This document shows positions 43,208 through 53,143 of a stretch of 64,000 nucleotides of DNA, piece by piece. Position numbers and translations under genes: made by a program. The notes under the pieces are model-generated. The model was not told where the DNA came from. It saw only the letters and a program-made list of their open reading frames with translations, and did no database searches. The DNA lies in NCBI GenBank assembly GCA_050180895.1, contig JBFXDS010000016.1:20035-84034 (forward strand), in the 5' to 3' direction. The stretch comes from JBGPEQ01 sp050180895. GTDB lineage: Bacteria; Pseudomonadota; Alphaproteobacteria; Dongiales; Dongiaceae. The stretch's first letter is position 1; every line of letters starts with the position of its first letter.

Positions 43208-45274
43208 ATGCGCTATCTCGCGGCCGATGTGGGCGGGACGTTCACGGATCTGGTGCTGGTCGATGTCGATCCGGCCACCGGCGCCGGCCGCGTGCATCTG
43301 GACAAGGTGACGTCGCAGGCGACGGGCTCCGCCGCCGGCATCGCCGAGGGAATCCTGCGGATCGCCGCCGCGGCAGGGCTGACGCCTGGCGATATCGACC
43401 TCTTCGTCCACGGCTTCACCGTCGGCACAAATGCGTTTCTGACGCGCAGCGGCGCCAGGGTGGCGCTGGTCGTCACCAAGGGCTTCCGCGACATCCTCGT
43501 CATCGGCAGCCAGTCGCGGCCCGATCTCTATTCGCTCACCGGCCGCAAGCCGGAGCCGGTCGTGCCGCGCTCGCGCACCGTCGAGGTCGACGAGCGGGTC
43601 GACGCCTTCGGCAATGTCGTGACGGCGCTGACGGCGGCGGAGGCCGCGCGTGTCGCCGCCGCCGTGGCGGCGCTGGCGCCGCAGTCGGTCGCCGTCTGCC
43701 TCGCCTTCGCCCATCTCGATCCGACCCACGAGCGCATGATCGAATCGGCGTTGAAGGCGGCGTTGCCGGAGGTCCCGGTCTATCTCTCCAGCCGCGTCAA
43801 TCCGCAGATCGAGGAATATCCGCGCGCCAACACCACCGCCGTCGCCGCCTATGTCGGTCCGGTGATCGACCGCTATGTGGGCGCGGTCGAATCGCGCCTG
43901 GCCGGAATCGGAGTCGCATCGCCCCTGCGGTTGATGCGCAGCGACGGCGGCGCCGCCACGGCGCGGGCAGCGCGCGACAATCCCGCGCACATGCTGCTCT
44001 CCGGCCCGGCCGGCGGCGTCATCGCCGGCGCCGCGCTGGCGCGCGATCTCGGCGTCGGCAACCTCATCACACTCGACATGGGCGGCACCTCGGCGGATTT
44101 CTCCGTCATCCTCGACGGTGCCCCGACGATGGTGCCCGGCCGCGATGTGGCGGGACAGCCGCTGCGCCTGCCGACGCTCGATATCGAGACCATCTCCGCC
44201 GGCGGCGGCTCGATCGCGCGCGTCGATGTCGGCGGCGCCCTGCGCGTCGGCCCGGCCTCGGCCGGCGCGGTGCCCGGTCCGGCCTGCTACGGGCAGGGCG
44301 GCGCGGAGGCCACCGTCACCGATGCCGCCGTGCTGCTCGGCATCCTCGATCCGCAGGCGTTCCTCGGCGGCGACATCCCGCTGCATGCGGACCGCGCGCG
44401 TGAGGCCGTCGAGCGCAACGTCGCGCGGCCGCTGGGGCTGACGCCGGAGGAGGCGGCATCCGGCATCATCGCCATCGCCTGCGCCAACATGAACCAGGCG
44501 ATCCGCACGCTCTCGGTCGAGCGCGGCCACGACATCCGCGGCTTCTCGCTGCTCGCCTTCGGCGGCGCCGGCCCGTTCTGCGCCGTCTTCATGGCGCGCG
44601 AGCTCGGCATGGCCGAGGTCATCGCGCCGCGCCATCCCGGCGTGTTCGCGGCGTCGGGCCTGCTCATGACGGATCTGCGCCACACCGCCCAGTCGGCCTG
44701 GCAGCGGCCGCTGGCCAAGGTCGAGGCCGAGGAGGTGCGCGACCGCCTCGCCGTGCTCCAGGCGGAATTGACGCAGGAGCTGGATCGCGACGGTGTCGCG
44801 CCGCCCGACCGTTCCTATCGCTTCGCCGCCGACATGCGCTGCGTGGGTCAGTTCCACCAGCTGACGATCCCGCTGCCCCTGCCCAACGGCGCGGCCTGGT
44901 GGGACCCGGCCCGCATCGCCGCCGATTTCCACGCCGCCCACGACAAGGCCTACGGCCATGCCGATTCCGGCGTGCCCGTCGAGTTCGTCAATCTGCGCGC
45001 CGAGGGCTTCGGCCGCGTGCCGAAGCCGCCCGCCGCGCCGGAGTTGGCTGCCGTTGACGGCGTGCCGACTGCGACCAGCAAGCGGCGCATCTATTTCGAT
45101 CGTTCCAGCGGTTGGACAGAGAGCGCCATCTACCGCCGCGACGATTTGAGGCGCGGCCACCGGCTGGCGGGGCCGTGCATCGTCACGCAGCGCGATTCGA
45201 CGATCCTCGTGCTGCCCGATCAACAAGCCGTCGTCGATCGTGCCGGCGTCATTCGTATCCGCGCCAAAGATTGA
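43208..45274 (+). CDS. hyuA: Hydantoinase/oxoprolinase subunit A (HyuA-like)
   Basis: A 688-residue ATP-dependent hydantoinase/5-oxoprolinase A subunit. It opens with the phosphate-binding LAADVGGTFTDLVLVD and has FVHGFTVGTNAFLTRSGA, MLLSGPAGGVIAGAALARDL and ITLDMGGTSADFSVI, all diagnostic of the ASKHA fold of this family. The length matches N-methylhydantoinase A. The B subunit is encoded 3 kb downstream rather than adjacent. Together they hydrolyse cyclic amides such as hydantoins or oxoproline using ATP. The exact substrate is unknown. Confidence 0.93.
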   Translation: MRYLAADVGGTFTDLVLVDVDPATGAGRVHLDKVTSQATGSAAGIAEGILRIAAAAGLTPGDIDLFVHGFTVGTNAFLTRSGARVALVVTKGFRDILVIGSQSRPDLYSLTGRKPEPVVPRSRTVEVDERVDAFGNVVTALTAAEAARVAAAVAALAPQSVAVCLAFAHLDPTHERMIESALKAALPEVPVYLSSRVNPQIEEYPRANTTAVAAYVGPVIDRYVGAVESRLAGIGVASPLRLMRSDGGAATARAARDNPAHMLLSGPAGGVIAGAALARDLGVGNLITLDMGGTSADFSVILDGAPTMVPGRDVAGQPLRLPTLDIETISAGGGSIARVDVGGALRVGPASAGAVPGPACYGQGGAEATVTDAAVLLGILDPQAFLGGDIPLHADRAREAVERNVARPLGLTPEEAASGIIAIACANMNQAIRTLSVERGHDIRGFSLLAFGGAGPFCAVFMARELGMAEVIAPRHPGVFAASGLLMTDLRHTAQSAWQRPLAKVEAEEVRDRLAVLQAELTQELDRDGVAPPDRSYRFAADMRCVGQFHQLTIPLPLPNGAAWWDPARIAADFHAAHDKAYGHADSGVPVEFVNLRAEGFGRVPKPPAAPELAAVDGVPTATSKRRIYFDRSSGWTESAIYRRDDLRRGHRLAGPCIVTQRDSTILVLPDQQAVVDRAGVIRIRAKD

Positions 45275-45278
45275 TTGA

Positions 45279-45381
45279 AGCCGCAGATGAACGCAGATGA
45301 ACGCAGATACGCTCACACCGCCGGTCGCTGCTCGATGATGTCCTTGCTTGTCGGCGTCTATCTGCGTTCATCTACGGTTCC
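45279..45381. repeat. Inverted repeat with CGCAGATGAA units
   Basis: GCAGATGAAC occurs twice in tandem at about 45283-45302, and TATCTGCGTTCATCTACGGTT (45359-45379) is the inverted partner. This is a repeat type seen widely in bacteria. It lies between hyuA and the class III aminotransferase. Confidence 0.7.
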
Positions 45382-45423
45382 ATCATCGGCCGGCGCACCC
45401 GCACGAAGCCAAGGGGAGACTCG

Positions 45424-46767
45424 ATGAACGCACCTGCCCGCGCCGCCGCCTTGTTCGGCGCCGGAACCCTGCCCAAGGTCGCCTGGGGCAAGGGGTCTTA
45501 CGTCCAGGACACCGCGGGCAAGCGTTACATTGACGGCTCCAGCGGACCGGCCGCCTATTGCCTCGGCCACGGCAACGCGGAGGTCAACGCGGCCATCGCC
45601 GCGCAGCTCGACAAGATCGCTCACGGCTACCGCTACACCTTCACCAGCGATCCGCTGGAGGAGCTGACGGAGATCGTGCGGACCCAGGCCGGCGGCGGTC
45701 TCGACCGCATGGTGTTCGTCACCGGCGGCTCGGAAGCCATCGAGTCCTGCCTCAAGATCGCGCTGCAGTACCATGCCGTGCGCGGCGACATGGCGCGCCG
45801 CCGCTTCATCGCGCGCGAGCGCTCCTACCACGGCAATACGCTGGGCGCGCTCTCTGTGTCCGGCTTCCGTGAGCGGCGCCTGCCGTTCGAGGGCGCGCTG
45901 CTCGAGGTCTCGCATCTGTCGCCCGTCAACGCCTATCGTCCGCCGCCGAATCGGCGCGCCGAGGACGTCGCCCGGGCCTGCGCCGCCGAGCTGGAGGAGG
46001 AGATCCTGCGCCTCGGCCCGGAGAAGGTCGCCGCCTTCATCTTCGAGCCGGTGGTCGGCGCCGCCGGCGGTGCGGTGCCGGCGCCCCCCGGCTACGCCCG
46101 CGCCGTGCGCGAAATCTGCGACCGCCACGGCGTGCTGATGATCGCCGACGAGGTGATGTGCGGCGCCGGTCGCTGCGGCACCTGGCGCGCGCTCGCCCAT
46201 GACGGCGTCGTGCCCGACCTCATGGCCGTCGCCAAGGGTTTGGCCGGCGGCTATCTGCCGCTCGGCGCCGCCGTCTACCACCGCAAGGTGGCCGAGCCGA
46301 TCCTCGCCGTGCATGGCGCGCCGCTTACCGGCCATACCTTCTCCGGCCACACCGCCTGCTGCGCCGCGGGCGTCGCCGTGCAGACGATCATCAAGCGGGA
46401 GCAACTCGTCGAGCGGGTTCACGACAACGGCCCGCAGTTGATGCGGATGATCCGCGACGCCCTGCACGGCCTCGATGCCGTCGGCGATGTCCGCGGCCGC
46501 GGCTACTTCATCGGCATCGAGTTCGTCGCCGACCGCGCGACGAAGCAGCCATTCCCGGCCGACCGGCAGCTGTTCGCCCGCATCCGCCAGACCGCCTTCG
46601 ACGACGGCCTCATCTGCTATCCCGTCGGCGGCAATGTCGACGGCATCGACGGCGACATCGTCATCATCGCCCCGCCCTACAACGCCACCGACGACGAGCT
46701 CGCGGAGATCGCCGACAAGTTCGGTCATGCCGCCCGCAAAGCGCTCGCGGCGATCGGCCGCGGGTAG
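45424..46767 (+). CDS. Class III pyridoxal-phosphate aminotransferase
   Basis: A 447-residue fold-type I aminotransferase. The PLP phosphate site is VFVTGGSEAIESCLKIAL, the ring Asp is in MIADEVMCGAGRCG, and the Schiff-base Lys in AVAKGLAGGYLPLGA. It differs clearly from the 5650-7065 enzyme (about half the motifs differ), so they are not recent copies. Its place between hyuA and hyuB suggests that it removes the amino group from the amino acid or amide product of that pathway. The substrate is not predictable. Confidence 0.91.
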   Translation: MNAPARAAALFGAGTLPKVAWGKGSYVQDTAGKRYIDGSSGPAAYCLGHGNAEVNAAIAAQLDKIAHGYRYTFTSDPLEELTEIVRTQAGGGLDRMVFVTGGSEAIESCLKIALQYHAVRGDMARRRFIARERSYHGNTLGALSVSGFRERRLPFEGALLEVSHLSPVNAYRPPPNRRAEDVARACAAELEEEILRLGPEKVAAFIFEPVVGAAGGAVPAPPGYARAVREICDRHGVLMIADEVMCGAGRCGTWRALAHDGVVPDLMAVAKGLAGGYLPLGAAVYHRKVAEPILAVHGAPLTGHTFSGHTACCAAGVAVQTIIKREQLVERVHDNGPQLMRMIRDALHGLDAVGDVRGRGYFIGIEFVADRATKQPFPADRQLFARIRQTAFDDGLICYPVGGNVDGIDGDIVIIAPPYNATDDELAEIADKFGHAARKALAAIGRG

Positions 46768-46839
46768 AAGACATCCTCGGCGATACCTAAATCATCATGA
46801 GACCCGCAATATGCTTCGCAAGCGTGGGACCAACCGCTC

Positions 46840-46922
46840 TGCGTCCTTCGACAGGCTCAGGATGAGGGGCATTGTGTCTGCCATGAAGACTGACCCTCAT
46901 CCTGAGCCTGTCGAAGGACGCA
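46840..46922. repeat. 83-bp inverted repeat family, copy B
   Basis: Both arms are intact (TGCGTCCTTCGACAGGCTCA and complement). The centre has drifted (TGTCTGCCATGAAG in place of CGTGCCACCAAG). It lies between the aminotransferase and the flavin oxidoreductase. Confidence 0.9.
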
Positions 46923-46983
46923 AGCTGTTAGTGCAAATACCTCATTGAAACCCGCACGAGCCACAACGCACATTCGATCCGCC

Positions 46984-48129
46984 ATGTCCGCAAGCCTGTT
47001 CACGCCCCTTCGCTTGGGTCCACTGGAGCTGCCCAACCGGATCGTCGTCGCGCCCATGTGCCAGTACAGCGCCGACGACGGCTGCGCCAATCCGCTCTGG
47101 CACCGCCAGCACTGGGCGCAGTTCGCCATGTCCGGCGCCGGCCTCGTGGTGGTGGAGGCCACGGGCGTCGAGCGCATCGGCCGCATCACCCATGGCTGCA
47201 CGGGGCTCTATTCCGACGCCTGCGAGGCGGCGATGGCGCGTGAGCTGGCGGCGGCGAAGCGGCTGGCGCTGCCGGGCACGCGCTTCGGCATCCAGCTCGC
47301 CCATGCCGGCCGCAAGGCCTCGGCCCAGCGTCCCTGGGAGGGCGGCAAGCCGCTCGGCCCGGCCGAGGATCCCTGGTCCACCGTGGCGCCCTCCGCGATC
47401 CCGTTCGATGCCGGCTGGCACACGCCCGCAGCGCTCGACGAGGCCGGCCTCGCGCGCGTGCGCGATGCCTTCGTGTCGGCGGCGCGGCGCGCCGTGGCCG
47501 TCGGCTTCGATGAAGTCGAGCTGCACATGGCCCACGGCTATCTCCTGCACGAGTTCTATTCTCCGTTGAGCAACCGGCGGACGGACCGCTATGGCGGCGC
47601 GCGCGAGAATCGCCTGCGCTTTCCCCTGGAGGTGGCGCAGGCCGTGCGCGCGGTGGTGCCCGCCGGCTTGGCGCTCGGCGCCCGTATCACCGGCACCGAC
47701 TGGGCCGCGGAGGGTTGGACGGTGGAGGATGCCGTCGTCCTGGCGTGCGAGCTGAAGGCGCGCGGCGTCGATTTCGTCTGCATCTCCAGCGGCGGCGTTC
47801 ATGGCGGCATCCGCGTGCCCGCGGAGCCCGGCTACCAGGTGCCGCTGGCCGCCCGCGTGCGGCAGGACGGCGGCATCCTCACCCGCGCGGTCGGCCTCAT
47901 CGCCGATGCCGACCAGGCCGAGCGCATCGTCGCCGGCGGCCAGGCCGATCAGGTCGCCATCGCCCGTGCCCTGCTCGACGATCCGCGCTGGGTCTGGCAC
48001 GCGGCCGACCGCCTCGGCGTCCGGATCGCCCGTCCCCCGCAATATGCCCGCGTCGCCGCCGACCTGTGGCCGGGCGCGCGCCTCGCCCGCCCCAACGATT
48101 TCCCCGCCGTCCCGCAGGCGGCGAAATAG
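46984..48129 (+). CDS. NADH:flavin oxidoreductase / old yellow enzyme (YqjM-like)
   Basis: A 381-residue FMN-dependent ene reductase of the YqjM-like OYE class. Motifs: LPNRIVVAPMCQYSADDG (the Cys that tunes FMN), GIQLAHAGRKAS, ELHMAHGYLLHEFYSPLSNR and the RTDRYGG turn. The FMN phosphate site is RAVGLIADADQAERIVAGGQ. The start is the ATG at 46984. Its role between the hydantoinase genes is unclear: it could reduce an unsaturated ring or enone intermediate. Confidence 0.93.
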   Translation: MSASLFTPLRLGPLELPNRIVVAPMCQYSADDGCANPLWHRQHWAQFAMSGAGLVVVEATGVERIGRITHGCTGLYSDACEAAMARELAAAKRLALPGTRFGIQLAHAGRKASAQRPWEGGKPLGPAEDPWSTVAPSAIPFDAGWHTPAALDEAGLARVRDAFVSAARRAVAVGFDEVELHMAHGYLLHEFYSPLSNRRTDRYGGARENRLRFPLEVAQAVRAVVPAGLALGARITGTDWAAEGWTVEDAVVLACELKARGVDFVCISSGGVHGGIRVPAEPGYQVPLAARVRQDGGILTRAVGLIADADQAERIVAGGQADQVAIARALLDDPRWVWHAADRLGVRIARPPQYARVAADLWPGARLARPNDFPAVPQAAK

Positions 48130-48145
48130 CCGTCTTTGTCGTCGC

Positions 48146-48233
48146 TGTCATCGCCGGGCTTGACCCGGCGATCCATCTTGCAGGCGCATAGTCGTCTGCA
48201 GCGTGGATGCCCGGGTCAAGCCCGGGCATGACA
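48146..48233. repeat. Intergenic palindrome pair, CCCGGGTCAAGCCCGGG family
   Basis: TGTCAT plus TCGCCGGGCTTGACCCGGCGA (48151-48171) is mirrored by GATGCCCGGGTCAAGCCCGGG (48206-48226) plus ATGACA, so the whole 88 bases form one large inverted repeat with each arm also palindromic. The same core is embedded in nudC at 38361-38388. Confidence 0.85.
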
Positions 48234-48297
48234 GCACCGTAGAGGCGTGGTTTGATGCCCTCATCGCCATGGACATCTAACCGCAGCGGGAACACCC

Positions 48298-49962
48298 ATG
48301 CACGGCAACATCGATCCCATCACCCGCGACGTGTTCCAGCAGCAGCTCGTCGGCATCGCCGAGGAGATGTCCATGGCGCTGCGCCGCGCCGCCTTCTCCT
48401 CGATCATCTGGGACATGTACGACTATGCCTGCGGCCTGTTCACGCCGGCCGGCGAGATGATGGCGCAGGCCGAGACCATCCCGGCGCAGCTCGGCATCAT
48501 GTCGACCGCGCTGCGGCACGTGACGGCGGCAATCCCGCAAGAGCGGTGGAAGCCCGGCGACGTGCTCGTGTGCAACGATCCGTTCCGCGGCTGCACCCAT
48601 ACCATGGACATCGTGCTGTTCTCGCCGGTGTTCGTCGGCGGCCGGCTCGTCGCGGTCACCAGCACCATCGCCCATCACATCGACATCGGCGGCAAGATTC
48701 CCGGCACCGAGGCGGCCGACAACATCGAGGTGTTCGCCGAGGGCCTGATCCTCCCGCCGCTGAAGCTGATGGAGGAGGGACGGCCGAACCAGACGATCTT
48801 CGACATTGTCGCCGCCAACGTGCGCGATCCCCAGTCCTGCCAGGGCGACCTGCGCGCGCAGATCGCCGGCTGCCGCACGGGCGAGCGCCGCATCGCCGAG
48901 CTGTGGGCGCAATACGGCCCCGACCGCGCGGCCGCGCTCACCGCCGGCTGCCTCGACTATGCCGAGACCTACATGCGCCGCGTGATCGCCGCCATGCCCA
49001 ACGGCCGCCACGAAGCCGAGGTGCTGATCGAGGACGACGTCACCACCGACGACCCGATCCGCCTCAAGGTGACGGTCGCCGTTGCCGGCGACGGCCTCGC
49101 CGTCGATTGGAGCGGCACCGCGGCGCAGCGCGACAACGCCCTCAACGTGCCGGTCGCCTCCACGCTCTCCATGGTGAACTACGCCGTCAAATGCATCGTC
49201 GCGCCGGAGATCGCCCAGAACGAGGGCTGCAACCGTCCGGTCAGGCTGGTCGTGCCCGAGGGCACGGTGCTCAATCCGCGGCGCCCCGCCGCGGTCTCCG
49301 TGCGCCATCTCACGCAGCAGGCGCTCGCCGACTGCGTGCTGAAGGCGATGGCGCCGCTGGCGCCGGAGCGCGCCGCCGCCGGCTGCCAGGTCAGCTTCCC
49401 CACCTTCTGCGCCGGCGGCTTCGACGACCGGCCGCAGGCGCGCCGTGACGACGGCAGCGAGCCCTACTACGTCATCTCCGACATCATCGGCGGCGGCATG
49501 GGCGGCCACGCCGGCGGCGACGGCCTCGACGCCGTCGACACCCACGGCGGCAACTGCGCGCTGCTCTCGGCCGAGGTGATGGAGACGCTGTCGCCCTTCC
49601 GCGTGCTGAAAACCGAGCTGGTCGACGGCTCCGGTGGTGCCGGCCAGTATCGCGGCGGCCTCGGCATCGTCAGAGACTACGAGCATCTCGCCGAGCGCAG
49701 TGTGCTCGGCGCCTATGTCCAGCAGACGCGCGACGACACCCGCCCCTGGGGCCTCGCCGGCGGCCGGCCCGGCGGCAAGGCCGGCATGTGGCTCAATCCG
49801 GACCGCCCGGACGGTCGCCGGCTCAACAGCAAGGTGATCGGCCAGGTCCTGAAGAAGGGCGACGTGCTCCGCCTCGTCGGCGCCGGCGGGGGCGGCTGGG
49901 GCGATCCGCGGACACGCGATGCCGCCCTGGCGGAGCGCGACCGGATTGAAGGATTCGCTTGA
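48298..49962 (+). CDS. hyuB: Hydantoinase/oxoprolinase subunit B (HyuB-like)
   Basis: A 554-residue hydantoinase B/oxoprolinase. Signatures: DPITRDVFQQQLVGIAEEMS, IWDMYDYACGLFTPAGEM, NDPFRGCTHTMDIVLFSPVF and HHIDIGGKIPGTEAADN. The C-terminus has SGGAGQYRGGLGIVRDYEHL and GAGGGGWGDPRTRD, typical ends of the family. It should work with HyuA at 43208 despite the two genes in between. A repeat lies just before its start. Confidence 0.94.
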   Translation: MHGNIDPITRDVFQQQLVGIAEEMSMALRRAAFSSIIWDMYDYACGLFTPAGEMMAQAETIPAQLGIMSTALRHVTAAIPQERWKPGDVLVCNDPFRGCTHTMDIVLFSPVFVGGRLVAVTSTIAHHIDIGGKIPGTEAADNIEVFAEGLILPPLKLMEEGRPNQTIFDIVAANVRDPQSCQGDLRAQIAGCRTGERRIAELWAQYGPDRAAALTAGCLDYAETYMRRVIAAMPNGRHEAEVLIEDDVTTDDPIRLKVTVAVAGDGLAVDWSGTAAQRDNALNVPVASTLSMVNYAVKCIVAPEIAQNEGCNRPVRLVVPEGTVLNPRRPAAVSVRHLTQQALADCVLKAMAPLAPERAAAGCQVSFPTFCAGGFDDRPQARRDDGSEPYYVISDIIGGGMGGHAGGDGLDAVDTHGGNCALLSAEVMETLSPFRVLKTELVDGSGGAGQYRGGLGIVRDYEHLAERSVLGAYVQQTRDDTRPWGLAGGRPGGKAGMWLNPDRPDGRRLNSKVIGQVLKKGDVLRLVGAGGGGWGDPRTRDAALAERDRIEGFA

Positions 49963-49987
49963 GCATCCAGGATCGCGATCGAAGCAG

Positions 49988-50022
49988 TTGCAGTAAGGAT
50001 AGACTAGTCTATACTAGTCTAT
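49988..50022 (+). promoter_or_regulatory. Promoter and operator of the toxin-antitoxin pair
   Basis: TTGCAG (49988-49993) and TATACT (50010-50015) form a sigma70-type promoter with a 16-base spacer. A perfect 14-bp palindrome ATAGACTAGTCTAT (49999-50012) lies between them and overlaps the -10, and ACTAGTCTAT is directly repeated at 50003-50012 and 50013-50022. This is the expected layout for autorepression by the antitoxin. Confidence 0.6.
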
Positions 50023-50039
50023 CTACTGCCGAGGGCTAC

Positions 50040-50309
50040 ATGGCGAGCAAACGGAATTCATGGTCGGTGCAGGCGGCCAAGGCCAAGTTGTCGGAGATTC
50101 TACGGCGGGCTCGCGCTGGCGAGCCGCAGATGATCGGCACGGACGATCCTTGCGTCGTCGTGTCCGAGCAGGCTTGGCGGCGGGCGGCCAGGAATGGCGA
50201 CGATTTCGGGCGCTGGCTGGTCAAGACGGCGCCGCGGGGGACGCCCTTGCAGCTCCCGAGGCGGACCGGCACGCGGCGCGGCGATCCGTTTGCGGATGCC
50301 GACCGGTGA
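50040..50309 (+). CDS. Type II antitoxin, Phd/YefM family
   Basis: An 89-residue antitoxin. The N-terminal Phd fold is visible as SWSVQAAKAKLSEILRRARA, followed by the second-strand pattern GEPQMIGTDDPCVVVSEQAW. The C-terminal, toxin-binding half is basic and probably unstructured (PLQLPRRTGTRRGDPFADAD). The TGA overlaps the ATG of the toxin gene by one base, giving coupled expression. The start follows a GAGGG ribosome site. Confidence 0.88.
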   Translation: MASKRNSWSVQAAKAKLSEILRRARAGEPQMIGTDDPCVVVSEQAWRRAARNGDDFGRWLVKTAPRGTPLQLPRRTGTRRGDPFADADR

Positions 50310-50719
50310 TGGACTGGCTGATCGACACGAATGTGATTTCAGAGCTTGTCAGACCACGGCCGGATGGCAGGGTCGTCTCGTTTCTTCAGCGCACGAGTGG
50401 GCTGCATCTCTCTGTCGTCACGCTGCACGAGATCGCCTACGGCGCCGACCGCGCGCCAGATCCGGTGCGGCGTGCCAAGTTGACGACATGGCTCGGTCAG
50501 CTATCGCAACAATTTGCCGACCGCATCATCCAGATCGATGTGGGTATCGCCGAACATGCGGGTCGTCTGCGGGCTGCGGCCGATGCCTTGGGTCGTCCGG
50601 CTGATCCGCTCGATGCCCTGATCGCGGCGACGGCACTCGAGCGGAACCTCAAACTCGCAACCCGCGACATAGCCGATTTCCGAGATCTCGGCCCGGAACT
50701 GCACGATCCTTGGACGTAG
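50309..50719 (+). CDS. vapC: PIN-domain toxin (VapC type)
   Basis: A 136-residue PIN-domain ribonuclease. The four acidic metal-binding residues can be placed: Asp6 in LIDTNVISEL, Glu41 in TLHEIAYGA, Asp102 in PADPLDALIAA and Asp120 in LATRDIADF. So the toxin appears intact. VapC toxins cleave tRNA or rRNA to arrest growth. It pairs with a Phd-type antitoxin rather than VapB, a combination often seen in proteobacteria (FitB-like). Confidence 0.93.
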   Translation: MDWLIDTNVISELVRPRPDGRVVSFLQRTSGLHLSVVTLHEIAYGADRAPDPVRRAKLTTWLGQLSQQFADRIIQIDVGIAEHAGRLRAAADALGRPADPLDALIAATALERNLKLATRDIADFRDLGPELHDPWT

Positions 50720-50965
50720 CCGAGACGGCTCGAATGGAGGTGGTTCGTGCTCTTTCCTGGCTTGACATTTCCCCACCCTGGCCCCATCTAAGCGCCAACC
50801 CGTTTTCTCGCGATCGCGCGATGCGCCTCCCTGTATTTGGCGCCTCATCCCGAGACAATAGTTGAAACTTCGTTAGCACCCGGTGCGCGTGGGCAGCTTC
50901 GATACGCTCCGCGCGACCGTGCCGTAACCCGGCCCGGCGTCCTGGCGCATAAGGATTACAGTAAC

Positions 50966-52198
<1,233 letters not shown>

Positions 52199-52233
52199 TC
52201 CGTCTGTCACCGACAACCCAGCGAGGAGAGCGC

Positions 52234-52503
52234 ATGGCAAAGGAAGAGCTGCTGCAATTCGACGGCGACGTGGTCGACGTCCTGCCGGACGGACGCTTCC
52301 GCGTCCGTCTCGAGAACGGCCACGACGTCATCGCCTACACCGCCGGCCGGATGAAGAAGAATCGCATCCGCACCCTGGCGGGCGACCGCGTCACCATCGA
52401 GATGACGCCCTACGACCTCGACAAGGGCCGCGTGATCTTCCGCTACAAGGACCAGCGCGCGGCGCCGGCCACGCCGGCCCGCCGCCCGCAATACCGCCGC
52501 TGA
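52234..52503 (+). CDS. infA: Translation initiation factor IF-1
   Basis: An 89-residue IF-1 of S1/OB fold: MAKEELLQFDGDVVDVLPDG, FRVRLENGHDVIAYTAGRM and KKNRIRTLAGDRVTIEMTPY. The usual length is 72 residues; here a basic Ala/Pro/Arg tail (AAPATPARRPQYRR) is added, which suggests a second IF-1 paralogue. GAGGAGAG precedes the ATG. It lies 35 bases after the RNA helicase gene and is probably co-transcribed. Confidence 0.96.
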   Translation: MAKEELLQFDGDVVDVLPDGRFRVRLENGHDVIAYTAGRMKKNRIRTLAGDRVTIEMTPYDLDKGRVIFRYKDQRAAPATPARRPQYRR

Positions 52504-52866
52504 CGCTTCGCCTCGGCAAGCCGCATGCCCGGCCTGTGTCCTTCGACAGGCTCAGGATGATGGTGGTTCTTGGTGGCACGAAGATTATCCCTCATCCTGA
52601 GCCTGTCGAAGGACGCAGCGTGCTGATCCCGGCCTCCTGCACGCCTTTGTCGCAGACGCCTTCCACACGGACACATAGACGCCGCAGCCGTCAGCCTCGC
52701 GTGAACATCGCGTCGTAGCGCCGCTGCATCTCCTGATCCTCCTCGCAGGTAAGCCGGTCGCGATGGCGATCGGACTCGCGGAGGATCGCAGCGGCGGAAA
52801 GCAAGGTCTTGGACGAATTTTACCGGCTGCGGCGATCCCGGTCCGGCGTACGGACGCGCGCGTGCG
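52504..52866. other. Intergenic region with a repeat copy and a doubtful tiny frame
   Basis: The region between infA and the small lipoprotein gene holds repeat copy C at 52535-52617. On the minus strand an open frame of 37 codons (TTG at 52804 to stop at 52691) ends in DQEMQRRYDAMFTRG. An ATG inside it at 52727-52729 is preceded by GAGGAGG at a short distance. It could encode a very small protein, but nothing else supports it. Confidence 0.35.
52535..52617. repeat. 83-bp inverted repeat family, copy C
   Basis: Full-length copy with centre CTTGGTGGCACG, so it lies in the orientation opposite to copy A. It directly follows infA. Confidence 0.9.
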
Positions 52867-53052
52867 TCAGGAGCCGCCGTCGAGCCGCCGGATCGCGTTT
52901 GCCGGCGGGTTGCTGCAGGAACCCCACTTCATCACCTGCCCATACTCCATCTCGACGGCATAGAGGCAGCGGCCCGTCCGTTCCGAGCCGGCCGTTGCGG
53001 CGCAGGCGGCGAGCAGGAGCGGGAGCAGGATGAGGGTCGAGCGGGCTTGCAT
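52867..53052 (-). CDS. Small lipoprotein
   Basis: A 61-residue protein with a clear lipobox: the signal TLILLPLLLAAC ends in LAAC, the cysteine being lipidated. The mature part of 45 residues contains CLYAVEMEYGQVMKWGSCSN, where two cysteines could form a disulphide. It belongs to no family I recognise. The residue after the lipid-bearing Cys is Ala, which favours the outer membrane. Confidence 0.7.
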   Translation of the reverse strand: MQARSTLILLPLLLAACAATAGSERTGRCLYAVEMEYGQVMKWGSCSNPPANAIRRLDGGS

Positions 53053-53143
53053 GAGTCACCTATGGACAGGCGGTTGCGAGAGCATCCCGCCTCTCCGTCG
53101 AGATGGGCGGCGGGCGTGGCAGCGTCAAGTGTGCCGTTGTCTC

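Noticed and set aside
43124..45316. 730-codon minus-strand open frame opposite hyuA
   Set aside because: Antisense shadow in GC-rich DNA; its first residues come from the intergenic repeat.
46840..46922. 83-bp repeats as ends of an insertion sequence
   Set aside because: No transposase gene lies between any two copies, and each copy is complete in itself with both inverted arms.
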